From NCBI RefSeq assembly GCF_011075055.1, contig NC_058148.1, forward strand, positions 15,431,969-15,495,968: DNA of 64,000 nt, given 5' to 3'. Below are positions 22,206 through 36,891 of the stretch, one piece after another (positions within the stretch are counted from its first letter, which is position 1; every line of letters begins with the position of its first letter). A program made the position numbers and the translations under genes. The notes beneath the pieces are model-generated. The model made no database searches, was not told the origin of the DNA, and saw nothing but the letters and a program-made list of their open reading frames with translations. The stretch is from Mangifera indica (Eukaryota > Streptophyta > Magnoliopsida > Sapindales > Anacardiaceae).

Positions 22206-25200
22206 TAAAGCAAGCATGCGGATCATCTTGGTCAATTTTAACTTCATCTTGTGTACTTCCAAAGTGAAACCCTCGAGCAATTGCCTTTTAACTTTTAAAA
22301 GAGAAACCGAAACTCTTCAGATGTTGATGTTCGCATACTCGGCTCATTCATAAAACAAACCCACGACTTGACCTGGACTCAGATTCGTTCGATTCGAAGC
22401 GGTTGGAATCACCATCTAATGGCATATTTATGACCATAATATAAAGGACCCATTTCGAATAATAATCCATTCAACCATATGACCAATTGGGTTTGACTAG
22501 TGATTAATCACAGTATAATCACTTTTTAAAGAAGATAGATAAACATATAACTAAAATATATAATCAGAAACAATACAACACATATCAAAATAAAGGCCCA
22601 CAAACGATTCATATTACATATCAAAGATCTGTATATCTGCAACCAGAACCCATATCAGAATTCTCAAGATTGATCACATCTTCTGTCTTGTTCGCAATTT
22701 AGACCATTGATTGATATTCTATATCTTGGTTTCGGGACCTACAAATAATTTAGAAGGGAAAATATTTATATGGCAGCCAACTGCATGACAATTATTCTTC
22801 TTCTCTGGTCAAACTTATTATTTTGAATTTGAGTTTAACTCAAACTGATTGACTTTTATTTAAGTTTAATTGAATTGAATCCAACCTTACTTGTATCAGT
22901 TCAAAGTTAATGTGCTGTGAAAGAGAATTATATGTATTTATATTATATTATATTATATATAAGAAGAATCTCATGACTAGAATTGAATCAAGAAATTCAA
23001 CCTTTGTATATCAAACCACGATTATATTTAAGTATAAAAAATTGTGGCTCTACAGATTCTGCTGGTCAATTTATTGAAATGAATTCATCCATATCTGAAA
23101 CCTTCCTCACAACTCAGCCATGTCCCATGCACAAACTTTTATAGATTATAGATATTATATTTTTATTGTATAATATTGTATGCGCGTGTGTATCTGTAAG
23201 AGATAGAAGCAGAATGAAACTGTTGGACTACATATAGAAATGGAATGATAAAGGCTACAAAACATTGCATGTGCAGTGCTTATACACACTTATAGCAAAT
23301 GGATTTTTGAGTCTTCAAGTCATGATCGTAATCAAGTAATATTCATGCATATGCATTCGAATTTTAATTAATTATGCTATTTATTTATCGGATTCTGGAC
23401 CAAAAATGTAAAGTTCATCAAGTTAATTATTGTTTGATTATTACTGCTTTTGGGCTCTGGACGGCGATGAGATTCGCACCAAGGAGAAGTACATTGAGTA
23501 AATGTCATATCAATGCAAGAAGATAAAGAGATAATAAGACTTTTAACATGGTTCAGATGATGAATCAAGAAAAGATGTCCACAGAAATGTCATTAACTGG
23601 GTATTTAGAGAAGATAGTGTTATTGCAGTGCTACAAGTTGTAAATGCTTGCAAAATGTTATAAATGTCCTCCTTTTGCTTTTCCACTACTTTGAATTTAT
23701 ATTAATAGAAATTAGAGTTACATATGTAAGTAAATAGATAATATATGACATCATACAACTTAACGAATGTTGCCATTATTATGTAATCTTGATATGATAA
23801 AAGAATAATTGTATTTTGATTGTAATTACTAAAATCGTAAAAATATATTATTTAATGTAAAAAGAATTGTAAGACTCATAGTTGATATTAGTAAAATTGT
23901 GAGAATACGTTATTTAATGTTGGAGGAATTGCTGGAGTCATGATTGATATTAAATCATGTTTTTTTTCCGTTATCTTTGAATGAAATCATACTCTATTTG
24001 TGTAATAACTCAACTTGCAAACTAGTCACACATCTATCTGCTAGCTATCAATTATCTCTTGGTATTATGTATGTGAATTTGATCGAGGAGAAGTTTTGGC
24101 CACATAAGACTTTCTATTTATTGTCAAGGAATTAGGTCTTTAGTGGTGGTGAGTAATGAAGGCCACAGGAAAAGAGAGAGGAAAGGCAGAAAGAGAACCA
24201 ACCAAATGGGTGGCATCATACTGGTGCTTTTGTATAAATTTGAATGGATGTTTTGAACGAACATTGAACACAGACCTCTCATTATGTCAATAAATTATGA
24301 GCCCACAAAGAGAGTACGTAATGGAATACAAAACAAACCAGCCACCCAAATAGTTTTTCCATGAACTTGGCACTCAATCCAGAGCCATTTCTTTCAACAG
24401 TGCATGTGCAAACTAATGCTTTGTTATGGAATATTATCAACCTAATTACTTCTAAGGTTTTTTACAACCTCAAATAAAAAAACTGCCCGACTTTACTCTG
24501 ATTCAAAATTAGGCAATCATCTATGTTTGTATCCATTGTTAGTATAAACTTTTACTTATTGAAACATGAAAGTTATTCGCCATAATTGTCAGATCTCCAA
24601 AGAGTTGAACCACAATTCAAAAGGCTGCCCTGAACTTATCGACTAATGCACCTCTCCCCCTATCTTCTCTTTGCACCCTGATATATATATATATTTGTGG
24701 TATCTATATTCCAGTAAAAGAGATGACTTAAATTAATTATAAAAAAAATACTAGTGATACAATAATCATCACCAAATTGTATCAATATTAGAATACTTGA
24801 TTAAAAGAAATAACCTTTAGGTTTCTCTATAATCCATTCAATAATCAATAATAATATATTCTTAGTGCTAGTACAACCTTTAAATAATTTTTCCTTAGAC
24901 CCTATTGTGAAAAATAAAAAGGAAAAATTAAAACAAGATTGCAAAAACACCCCTAAAAATATTCATAAGATACAAAACCCCCTTGAAACAAGTAGGGCCA
25001 AACCAAGGTCTAGTGACGATTCAGGTGATCAAGAGTATAATTAATTTTGGTATGATATTAGGGGACTTAAACTCAAGCTCTATACATTAGAATCAAAATT
25101 TTTACCACTTAAGTCACCCTTCAGAGGCAACAACTCCTAATGTTTACATAATTGGTGTAACCTGCTTCATATTCATATGGTTGTTGAAATTGAGGCTGTA

Positions 25201-27000
25201 GATTTTAACTATAGAATTAGAATTGGAATTTGTTTTCCCATATGATTTCTGCTCAATCATTTATATTCTTCAGTCTGTAATATGACATCCCACAAGAATC
25301 AGGCAAATGTAACAGAGAATAATCTCTGAGTGACAAATTCAGAAGCAACATTGCATGTGATCACTGAAGAAGCCAAATGTTAAGTGTATAAATACATTCA
25401 AGGAGGTTCCATGTTTCGTTTACTTGCACAGATTATTTCGGTCTAATTTAAAGTACCCTTTCTTGTTCGTATTCTTGTACAAGATATAGGATAAACATTA
25501 AAAAATAATAATAATAATAATAATATTCATGAAATCGTTGGTTGATAACCAACTTTATATTGTCCCATTCTGCCTGAAAATCATGTGTAGGCCACTATGT
25601 TATTGGAACCGAGCCAATACAGAATACAAGTTGGTTTAAATTTGATTTAAATTTATTATAACAAATTTGAGTTAAACTAGAGCCGTCGAAATATATTATC
25701 GAAAAGTCATTAGTGGGATAAATAGTATTATCCACGTCATAAATATTATCACAAGTAAAATAAATAATATCGTCAAATAAAAATTTAAACCAAACTATCA
25801 AATTAAAACTTTAGCTTGAATCAAGCTGAGTTTGATCAGTTCAAGTCTACCCTATAGAATCTACAAGAGTAACACTATATATATAAATATTGAAAATTAA
25901 TGAGTAAAATTAAATTTATGATTCACCATATAAGAGTTGAAAATCACATAGGATCATATCACTTGATTACTCAACCATTTATACATGAAGTATTATACAT
26001 GAATTTTTATTTAGATAATATCATTAAGAAAGTGATTGTCTAATTGATGTAATTAGGGTAGATTTCAGTCTTACATAACCTAAATCTATATCTTTTGTAG
26101 ATAACAAACAAGGATGCATTCGAGTCAAACCAAACCTAAATAAATGTTAGTTTAAGTTCAATTCAAATATAGTATGACCAACTCAAGTTTAAACTAATAA
26201 ACGATAATACCAAAGAAGAAGAAAAGTCATTGGACAAAAAAACAAAGAAACATCATCAAACAAAAAAAGGATGTTAATGTAAATCATAAACTAAGTTCAA
26301 CAAACTGAAATTGTTATAATTTGAGTTCGGATCATTTGAGCTAAACTTAAATTCAAAATCAAACTAATTTAGTTTGAATTTAACCCTAACAGTAAATTAG
26401 TTGAAGACACTTTTATTATTTTATATTTTGCCCATACCATTAAGAACCCTTCTCTAACTTGTTTTGATAATATTTTATTCACCTAAAATGCTTTCTGAAT
26501 TCTATTATTAACTTCCTAATTCTTGATGCTAATTAAGTATAATTGACTGGCACAAAATTTTGCAGATGCACGAGTATGAACAGTCGAATGTGTAAAAGCT
26601 AACACCTCGATGGTGATGCCTCTTTGACATGATTAAGAAGAGTCCCACATTGATTCGAAAGTAATTTTTTCTTACAATCTTTCAATAATTTACGCACGCC
26701 TTTCTTCTTTTCATTGCCTTCAATCTCCATGACCTCTCATTATGGCATGCTTGCCTTTGTTTCTTTTTCGAACATGCCATTATAATCTTCTTGCCATTAT
26801 TGAGAAACAAGACTGAAAGAGAACGAACGGCACGTAAAATAGTAGCTATAAGCATATATATGAATAAAATTTCATCTTTTCATAGCTTTTATCGTGGCTT
26901 CTTTTACTCAGTGATTATGGAAGAAATGGATAGGCCAAAAGCTTTTTGTTTTAATTTTCAATCTATCAGTTGTTTACATGATTGTATAGGTAAATCTGAC
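22206..27000. other. Long gene-free interval
   Basis: I find no convincing gene. ORFs are short (under 75 codons) and without domains. Contents are AT-rich unique sequence, an AAT microsatellite at about 25505-25524, and dispersed repeat copies at about 25610-25860 and 26110-26400. Confidence 0.5.
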
Positions 27001-27009
27001 TCAAATTAG

Positions 27010-28060
27010 TTCATATTTGAATTAATATTCGGTTCGTATAAGTCAAATTCGAATTAAAATTCAAATCCAATAATTTTTCACTGAAATTCTTCTATAATTC
27101 TTTTTCTCCTTTGATTACTCCTCCAATAATAATTTTTTTTTTCTGATAATTTTTTTTTTATCAAGAGATTCGCCTTCTTATATAAAATCAAAATTCAAAA
27201 TTTATATGGATTCTAACTAGAATTAATCATTCAAAATTCAAATTTGCTAGATTTGAATCTGTTCCTACATGATTTGGCTGTGGAAAAATATATTTAAAAA
27301 AATTGTTGATTATTTTATGATTGATGTCAATTTTTTTTCTGGTAACAACAATGTCATCTCATGGTTGGCAATTAGGGTTTCTTTAGGCAATTGCATATCC
27401 TATGAACTTCAAATGGCAAAGATTTCATTTCATTAGTATTAATGTCACATCAAGCTGAAAGATATCATTTTTCCCAGAAGATTTTCAACCTAACTAATAC
27501 ATATTTAGGTTAGCCAATCAGGGGAAGCAAGGCAGGTGGTTCGAGTCGAATCAATTCGTGCCCAAATTGATATTTGATTTGAATCAGTCAAATTCAAATT
27601 GAAGTTCTAACCTGACTATTTTTTTATTGAAGCTCTTCACTTTTTATAATTCTTCATTTTCTCTAATTATTGGTTAAATGATTCTTTTTTTAAAATAATT
27701 TATTTTCTTTATTTTCTTTAATCATTTATCATTTTTTCTAATTTTATTGTTCAATATTTAAATTAATTTAAACTCGAATTAATCATTGCTTTGAGTTAAG
27801 TTAGGACATTCAACCCTCCCTGTTTTGGCTGAGGAAAAATGCATAAAAAAAAAAAATGTTGATTATCCAATGGTTAATGTCAATTTTTTTCTTGTAACAA
27901 CAATGTCATATTCATATACAACTCCAAATAGCGAAGATTTCATTAGTGTTAAAGTCACATCAAGATGAAAACAATAACACATAACAGAAGATTTTCAGCC
28001 AAACTAATGCTTATTTAGGTTAGCCAATTAAGAGAAAGCTAGGCAGGCCCCTTTGAGTCG
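27010..28060. repeat. Diverged tandem duplication, unit about 540 bp
   Basis: Sequence at about 27010-27540 recurs at about 27545-28060. Shared landmarks are TTTGGCTG(A/T)GG, TTGTTGATTAT, TAACAACAATGTCAT, GATTTCATT..AGT, CACATCAAG and ATTTAGGTTAGCCAAT. Indels separate the units. The function is unknown and no gene is inside. Confidence 0.75.
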
Positions 28061-29859
28061 GCTGGCCAACCTCTTGCGTTGACAATTCACATATGTGCAA
28101 TTATAATTAGGATTTAGTCTGTTTCGTTATGGGCGTGTTAGATTCTCTTTCTTCCCATTCTGAAAAGAACTTGTGAATTTATATAATGTTAGTGTCTAAA
28201 ATTTGTATTTATAAATACCCACTAGAAGTAAAATATACTTGCTTAATCCGAATAAGAACCATCTTGCTAGATTCCCCTTTTCAACTTTTTTAATTTAAAT
28301 TTAATATTCAACAGTCTACCAGTGTTTTAAAATTTGGATTGGATTCAATTGGATGGTCTAGTTAATTCGATTGAAAACTGGTGATAAATCTAATTTGAGT
28401 CACGAAAAAACTTTGTTTTAATTATTAAAATCTATTGATTTAGGGTTATTTGAGTGAATTGTGTTGGATTGGAATTCAATCATCGAGTCAAGTCAAATTA
28501 GTCTGAGCATCAATTGATATCAATATAATTAAAATATGTTTTAAAATTTTAATTATATTATACTAACTTCTCCATTTGACTAGTGAGACTGATTAACCTG
28601 TTGATAAACCTTTTGATTGAGTTAAAAACATGACAAGCAACATAAATTTTATGTTCATAAACAAAATAATATGCAATTAAATAAAAGAACTGCATTTGTA
28701 TGAGATAAAAATAACAAGTATTATAATTTATGAGGATTATTTGGACTATCACAAATATTATGGGGTGATCCTATCAAAGTTGACTTGGATCGAGTCCATA
28801 GTTTGACTCAAATAAATCAATCTCACGTTAGAGTTTTAATTTGATAGTTATAACTTATTTGTCTATCTGGTGACATTGTTTATCTTATTGACGATACTAT
28901 TTATCCTTCTGATGATATTGTTTATTTTATTGATAATCTTTCACTAATACTCTATACTAGTTCAAGTATCACAACTTTGATCTAATCTTTGACCAACCTT
29001 AGGGTCAACTCAGTTCGCATCAAATCCACTCCCTTGGAATATAGTTTATTTTCACAGATTAATTTTCTATTGTTAAGAGATTGTGTACCGTGACAAGACT
29101 GGTTTCAAATTCGGATTTGAAGACTTTTTATATAATATATATAGTTATCAGTATCTTACTATACGATACGATATAAATGAAAAATGATACGTATAATGAG
29201 GGGTGTCATAATTAATACATTATAGTAAACATATTGTATGATACAAATCGATACACTTTAAAAAAAAATAATAATGATGTAATAAGAGTGTATATGAAAA
29301 TTTTTAAATTTTTAAAAGTATTTATAATATTTTTTAAAATGATAATATATTAATTATTTTTTATTTTTAAAAACTATATTATATAATATGATACTTAATA
29401 TACGATATATAAAATTAAAATTTTAACATATAATATGATACACTAATTGAATTCCATGATAATATATTATATAAAAAAGAAATGAAACCGGTATTGTAGG
29501 ATTTATTTAAGTTAGTGGTGAGGTTTCAAAGAAAGCTTAACAGAGGTGAAGAGCCAGCAGGATAGGCCCCTGTACCCACCATGAAAAAGAATGATAAAAA
29601 TATTTTGATGGAAAGATAGAATCACAGACCTTTGTGACAGGGATGGGTAGGGTCCATTAAACTCTTTTTAACTCTTGTAATTTTTTTGAAATTATTCGGG
29701 TAAATCTCCGGTTTTTTGGGTAGTGAAAACTTCAGTGTAACCTCGGTTTTATAATTATTATATTAAATAAATAAAAATTTTATTTTTACTTGAAAAACTT
29801 TTATTTAAATGGATGATATAGTTTAATATTTTAAACTCCTCTGCTTTCCCTGTTACGCC
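28061..29859. other. Repeat-rich spacer upstream of ACC oxidase
   Basis: Dispersed AT-rich repeats occupy about 28310-28500 and 28775-29040; the latter contains several ~21-24 bp tandem units of the GATACTATTTATC type. No gene is seen. The last few hundred bases are the ACC oxidase promoter. Confidence 0.5.
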
Positions 29860-29867
29860 TATAAATA
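29860..29867 (+). promoter_or_regulatory. TATA box of ACC oxidase gene
   Basis: TATAAATA lies 83 bp before the end of the 5' leader (ATG at 29950), giving a leader of about 55-60 nt, a normal plant spacing. Confidence 0.8.
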
Positions 29868-29889
29868 GCGAGCTCCATAACCTCGTTAA

Positions 29890-31286
<1,397 letters not shown>

Positions 31287-33216
31287 GTCCCCTTCAATGG
31301 CAGTACATTGTTGGGGATTAGTGCTTAATAATTAGTAAGTGTTGTTTATATAGTTGTTAAAGAGTGTTGGGTAGTGTGGAAACATATAGTTTCAATGAGC
31401 CAAGAGGTTGGACTTATAGGAACTCTTCTTGAGAGTTATGTCTAGCAGCTGTTGTGGTCCTGATAAATTTACTTAATGTAGAAAGTGACCAACATGACAT
31501 GAATCGTCTTAATATATTATTCTATCTCGATGGCGGTATTATGCTGTAATCTATATTTCTCTCTTTCCTTTTATTCATTCTGTTCAATTGCCTGCCTTTG
31601 TGTTGAGTTTGTGCTTGTGGTGGAGCTCATCATAACCGGTTTGGATTGAATCTATGGTTTAACTCAAACAAATCGATTTCAAGTTAAAGTTTTAATGCGA
31701 TTACTTGGTTTGAGATTGACTTTCTTATTCATCCAGTAGTTGTTTATTACGTTGACAATATCATTCACTTATTTATCAACACTGTAAATTTTAACCCTGC
31801 TGAAATAAAACAATAGAAATAAAAAAAACATCAGTGATTTGTGAACCGGGTCTTCATTTCTGTGAAGCAGAAGTCTCAAATTCATAATCCACAAACTTGA
31901 CTTCAAATAACCTCTAATTGTAATCCACAAATATGTAATCTTACCAGACTTCTCTCTCTCTTCTCTCTCTCTCCATAGTGGAAAACCTACAGAGCTCCAC
32001 TAATTAAAATTTGCATATGATCCACTTTCCCAGGTCATCATAATTCATAAAGTATGTTACTATATATCATCAGAAAGGCACACAATTGGCCATTTAAAAG
32101 AAGTGATAAAGAAGAAAAATATATATTCTCAATTATGATTCCACTAATGCTTCTGTTAAAGTTATCATGCTCGCCCATAAAGGACCCCAGATTCTAGCAT
32201 TAAATACATGAAAAATGGAGAGTCAATGGACAATAATGCTATATATATGATTGTAAATATATAAATAGAGAGAGTCACATATAACAGAGCAACAAAGAAT
32301 GGCTTTGAATTATGTGTTGCCGTTAGAAGCGAAGTGGGTAGTTATGAACATGTATGGACAAGAATAGGAGTTATGGACAAGAATAAGAGTGGGATACATG
32401 GACAGTTAAGAGGACGATTTATGAAGACAGTTTTGAGCTTGTACAAGAGAAGGATTATGGAGGACCGGGGAAAAGAAAAATTGGGATTTAGACAGGCTAT
32501 CTTCGGCTGATTGAGGTAGAGAACAAGCGTCTCAAAAGCCAGTGAAAATGGAGAAAGTCTGATCTCTTGAAAACTAGATTAATAGAACCCAAACAGTGAA
32601 AAATGACAAAGATTTAGACAAATTTACCTCTTTGATAAGCCTATTGAATTGCCTATAATCGAACCTGCAACTAGTGGACTTTGGTAAGGCAAATCAATTA
32701 TCCAACTAAAACAAGTTTTCTGGTGACAAAATGAACAATCTAATGTACCAAGAGGCCGTAGCCATTTGGCCCATGTAAAGATCAATGATGAGGCAATCAA
32801 ATCAATGATCAATAATCAACACTTTCTTCTCGAAGGGAGAGAAGGCATTGCCCCCTAATTGAGTCAAAATGATGCAGGAAACATTCATTAAGGCTCTAAT
32901 GGTGCTCAATCTCCAACAATGGCCTCCTAATTGTACACATCCCATTTTAAGAATTAACCTGATGAATCCCAAGAAGTAATAGCCAGAAGTTAGAAGGTAA
33001 AGAGCAGGTTAAAGAAAACAAATTTCAAAAGTGCAACATCCACTCTTCACAATGAATATGCCACACCCTTTAAAACATCAAGCATGACAATAATAAATCA
33101 CATGAAAACAAATATGGGGCAGCAAGGCCAAAAATCAGAACCTGAAAGTACATAAAACTGTTTATAAGAAACTCATCGGTATTGCAAACAATTTTGTAAA
33201 CCAGTCACCCTGAAAA
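31287..33216. other. Spacer between ACC oxidase and PHOX gene
   Basis: The first ~250 bp are ACC oxidase 3' UTR. A dispersed repeat copy lies at about 31630-31800 and a CT-rich stretch at about 31950-31975. No gene is recognised. Confidence 0.5.
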
Positions 33217-33292
33217 TTAACTGGGAGACCCCTAATCCAAAATCTTCTGATTATTTAACTGGGAGACCCCTAAGCCAAAATCTTCTGATTAT
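33217..33292. repeat. 38-bp direct duplication downstream of PHOX gene
   Basis: Two near-identical 38-bp units (33217-33254 and 33255-33292) share AACTGGGAGACCCCTAA and CCAAAATCTTCTGATTAT and differ at one or two bases. They lie about 140 bp past the stop codon of the minus-strand PHOX gene, probably in its 3' UTR. Confidence 0.9.
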
Positions 33293-33435
33293 ACTTCTTA
33301 ATACTGGTACCGAAAAATTTTCAACTCCTAAAGGCAAGCCAACCTTAAATGAGAGTAGAATGCAATTTCTCTTTACCAGGTACATGATTGTGATTTGTAT
33401 ATGCATGTTAATATTTGTTGCAGTCGCCATGCACA

Positions 33436-35763
33436 TTAATTCTGTGATACTTGATCGGCAACATTTTTGTTATCAGCTTCATCAGTAACGCCAGAATTTA
33501 CATTCTGATTATTCTTTTCATCTCCTTCTAATGCATCTCCATTGGAGCAATGATTCTTCAGAACCATGGAAATGTCAGTCTCTGAAGCTCCAGCGAGTTT
33601 AAAACGATCAACAGCCGCATCAAGATTTTTCTTCCAACCATCCATCCCTAATTTGCATTCAATTTGGGAGCGCTCAAAAAGCATGTTACCCCAGAAAAGG
33701 TGTATCTGTGATCTCATAACAGCTGCTTGTTCTGCAGCTTCATCGGCTGAAAGCTCACCACTTCCTGAGGGCTCCCCATCCAGACCCCTTCCTTGTTTCT
33801 TCCTCCTCTTTGACAATTCATCCTTCTTGATTGCATTAGGATCTTTTAGCTCAAGAGCTCTCTGCTCCTCTAGTTTCTCCCACATCTCGGTTGCAGCGTT
33901 CATCTTCTCCTCTGCACTATCAAAAAGTTGAAGTGTCTCAGCAGCATTCCACCCTGAAAGATCTATTTTCTTAGCAAGCGCAAAAGACCAATGAAGTTTG
34001 GCCATTTCAAATTGCTGTTGGCCCAATGCCAGCAGACCTTCATAAAAGTCAGGTTTGATCAAGAGCGCCTCCTCATACTTCTCTTTGGCCAAAGAATATT
34101 TTTCCTTCACCCAGTCATAAGCCATTTGAAGTTGTGCTGCTACAACATCCTTTCCAGCAGACTCATCCAAGGGGATTCGTTTCCTTGCTGCACACATATG
34201 AACATTTCCCCAGTTGAAGAAAGCCAAAGCAGCCACCTCCTGGAACTTTAAGGCAGCCTTGTCAAATAGGTTTTGAGCTTCTTCAGTGGTAACTGTCTCC
34301 TCAAGAGCCTCTGAGCAGAGCTCCATGCCAAGCTCATGCAAGTCAATATGAGCATCAGGGTCAATACCAACATGCATACGGAATAGTTGAGCAAACTCAA
34401 ACAACCAATCGTCCATCTCCACTTCCTTGTTCTCAGGATCTTCTGAAACTCCTAATTTCTCCTTGGGAGCTTCTATCACTGCCTTGTCAATCTCAGTATC
34501 AGCAGCTTCCAGAACAGACTCACCAAGAGACGAATGAGACCCACTTTCTTCGCCCTTAGTTCCCTCACTCTCAAGAGGTTTATCCTCCTCTTCTTCCAGC
34601 AATGGTGGCTCTTGTTCTGGACTTACCTCGACAATATGCAATCTCAACATACCAAATGATTCGGATATATCAGTTTCTGGTTCTTTTGTCATAATACTGT
34701 CTGCAGAGGCCTCTGCCAGCCTCAGTTCCCCTGTACAGGTAATAGTTACCAAGTCTCCATCATTATCCTTATACTTGACCAAAACTGACTTTGACGAAGG
34801 GAAACGCTTGCTCACAATCTCCCTTAACACTTTGAAACTGCAATTCACTGGCATCTGGGCAAGTCTTATATCATGATCATAAACGAGCTTCAATGGCCTC
34901 CACTTAATTGCTACCTCCAAAGTTTGTCCACGTGCAGGCAATTGCACCAATGAAGATAGAGACTGCTCAGTCTGATTATTCCTGCCTGGATTGCCAGAAG
35001 CTTTTGAAGAACCATTTGATGGCTTCAACACAAGCTTTGGCAACTGGACTTTGGTCTCAGTACCATTTTCTGTAGTCGAATCCATTTGAGGCTTCTCCAG
35101 CTTATTAGTAGGAGATACAACTGACCCTGGTGAAGCTGCAGCCTTCTTTGCTACAGGACGAGCAGGTAAACAAGGCCCAAGGCCAGCGATTGGAGCACCA
35201 CGAACAGCAGAAGCTCCAAGAGCAGCAGGTGATGGGCGGCTCTGGAGATCCTGCTGAGCCTCCTGGCGAGGTCCCAATGCAGTCCTCAATCGTCGACCAA
35301 TCTCCAAAGCATCCTGGTGATTAGGGTCAGCCCCTAACAACACCTGAACATCCTGCATCGCCATTTCATACCTCCCTATGGCCTCCAACGCCCTGGCCCT
35401 CCGAAGAAGAGCTCGAACGAACCTAGGCTGAACCTGAAGTGCCATAGTACACTCAGCAATCACAGTTTCATAATCCACAGGTTTCATTTGCATTAAACAA
35501 GCAGCCCTATTGCTATGGAACACAGCCCGGTCAGGGTGGTTTTTCGGAGTCAGCCTAAGAGCATTATCATATTGTTCAAGAGCACCCACATAATCCTTAT
35601 TTTGAAACCTCTTGTTACCTTCCTCTTTAAGGTCATGAGCCCTCTTCAAAAAGATTGAAGAGTCCATATCAAAACCACCATTAGCATTTGCATTTGAATT
35701 GTCACCTGAAACTTGGTTTGTGTTTGAACCGCCCTTCTTCCTTCTTCCTCCAGACTTCCCCAT
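33436..35763 (-). CDS. TPR and PB1 domain protein of the PHOX family (HSP90 co-chaperone-like), single exon
   Basis: The uninterrupted 775-codon frame starts MGKSGGRRKKGG. Residues about 40-155 form a three-motif TPR with the carboxylate-clamp look (LKEEGNKRFQNKDYVGALEQ, FHSNRAACLMQM, VRALLRRARALEAIGRYE). A PB1 domain lies at about 285-365 (VAIKWRPLKLVYDHDIRLAQ; the KYKDNDGDLVTITCTGEL segment matches the acidic OPCA motif). An acidic linker follows at about 385-440, then a second helical TPR-like region to about 700 (FNWGNVHMCAARKR, EALLIKPDFYEGLLALGQQQ). Plants have a small family with this order (PHOX1-4 in Arabidopsis). Carboxylate-clamp TPRs bind HSP70/HSP90 C-termini; PB1 domains dimerise. 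Client and site of action are not deducible. The frame is intact. Confidence 0.93.
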   Translation of the reverse strand: MGKSGGRRKKGGSNTNQVSGDNSNANANGGFDMDSSIFLKRAHDLKEEGNKRFQNKDYVGALEQYDNALRLTPKNHPDRAVFHSNRAACLMQMKPVDYETVIAECTMALQVQPRFVRALLRRARALEAIGRYEMAMQDVQVLLGADPNHQDALEIGRRLRTALGPRQEAQQDLQSRPSPAALGASAVRGAPIAGLGPCLPARPVAKKAAASPGSVVSPTNKLEKPQMDSTTENGTETKVQLPKLVLKPSNGSSKASGNPGRNNQTEQSLSSLVQLPARGQTLEVAIKWRPLKLVYDHDIRLAQMPVNCSFKVLREIVSKRFPSSKSVLVKYKDNDGDLVTITCTGELRLAEASADSIMTKEPETDISESFGMLRLHIVEVSPEQEPPLLEEEEDKPLESEGTKGEESGSHSSLGESVLEAADTEIDKAVIEAPKEKLGVSEDPENKEVEMDDWLFEFAQLFRMHVGIDPDAHIDLHELGMELCSEALEETVTTEEAQNLFDKAALKFQEVAALAFFNWGNVHMCAARKRIPLDESAGKDVVAAQLQMAYDWVKEKYSLAKEKYEEALLIKPDFYEGLLALGQQQFEMAKLHWSFALAKKIDLSGWNAAETLQLFDSAEEKMNAATEMWEKLEEQRALELKDPNAIKKDELSKRRKKQGRGLDGEPSGSGELSADEAAEQAAVMRSQIHLFWGNMLFERSQIECKLGMDGWKKNLDAAVDRFKLAGASETDISMVLKNHCSNGDALEGDEKNNQNVNSGVTDEADNKNVADQVSQN

Positions 35764-36363
35764 ATAAAAATTTTTAACTTAACCTTCTATCTAATCAAAA
35801 TAAGATTGAAGAAACAATCCTACCGTTTTGAAGGAAAATTTTTACCTTTATGAGGAAGAAATAAGAAAAAAAAAGAAAGAAAAGGATGCACTTACAAATT
35901 ATAAAGCTTAAAACTTTAGGCTATTTACTTTGGAAATCGTTAATAGGGTGATGCCCAGTGAAGTTTCAGAAGCTGAATTTGAGGGCAGAATAGGAGTTCA
36001 GAGAAATGTTGGGCAATGGAAAGTGGGGCTTAACGGAGATGAAACCCTAGATAAATCCACTACCTACTTGAATAGATTTACTCGATCTTTAGGTCAAATT
36101 CCTTTTCAGCCGTCCGATTTGCAGACAATTTCCATCAATCATCGACAATGACATTTCAAAATTTGGTATATACATCAGCTTACGCAGGGGCCACCACCAG
36201 GATTATCGTAAATGTAAATGAGAGAAAAATGATGTACAATATATTTCATATTTTTGTTTCAACAATAAAAACTACTTTCAGTTTGAGAAATATGATTTAC
36301 CAATAATATGTATAAATAATGATATTAGGTGTTAGTTTATAAATAATTTAAAATTATGATATC

Positions 36364-36401
<38 letters not shown>

Positions 36402-36784
36402 GGTTGTTGATATACAAGTATTATTATTATTTTATTTATTTAAAACAATTCTCATTCAATCTATTAATCTTGGAATAAAAATTTATAAAAAATTTTAAAA
36501 TTTTAAAAAGAGTTGATCATATAAATAATATTTTATATATTTATTTTAAATACATAAATAAATATATATTTAAAATTAGATTTATATTAATTTTTTAATT
36601 TTGAATTTATTTTAGATTAAATAAATTAAATTTAAAATTTAACTTGTTTATCTCGAACAAAATTTAAAACTAATCATTTTATATTTGAATTAATTTTCTA
36701 CTGCATTTTGTTTAGGATGGACTTGGATCAAGTAACACTATCTTCAATAAATAGAGAACATGATTTAAGAGGCAATGGGCAAAG
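35764..36784. other. PHOX promoter region and AT-rich spacer
   Basis: The first few hundred bases are upstream of the minus-strand PHOX gene. An (AT)n tract lies at about 36369-36399. No coding sequence is recognised; the 73-codon ORF at 35930 has no domain. Confidence 0.5.
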
Positions 36785-36789
36785 TTGGA

Positions 36790-36891
36790 GGCCCAATAAT
36801 TAGGACTTACTAGAAGCCCATAGCTATTACTGGTGTTTCGGTAAATTAACAAGTGTCTAGGGTTTGCCTTGTGAGTTCTCTCCCTATAAAT
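36790..36891 (+). promoter_or_regulatory. Orphan promoter: two site II elements, telo-box, TATA box
   Basis: GGCCCA (36790-36795) and AGCCCA (36815-36820) are site II elements (TGGGCY, reverse strand). TAGGGTTT (36858-36865) is a reverse telo-box (AAACCCTA). TATAAAT follows at 36885-36891. This ordered set is typical of plant ribosomal-protein, translation-factor and snoRNA gene promoters. Downstream, ATG at 37040-37042 is directly followed by a donor-like GTGAGT, as in genes whose first coding exon is just ATG, but I find no later exon I can name. Confidence 0.55.

Noticed and set aside
33566..35324. Three + strand ORFs inside the PHOX gene
   Set aside because: They are complementary-strand shadows of a 775-codon frame with clear TPR and PB1 motifs.
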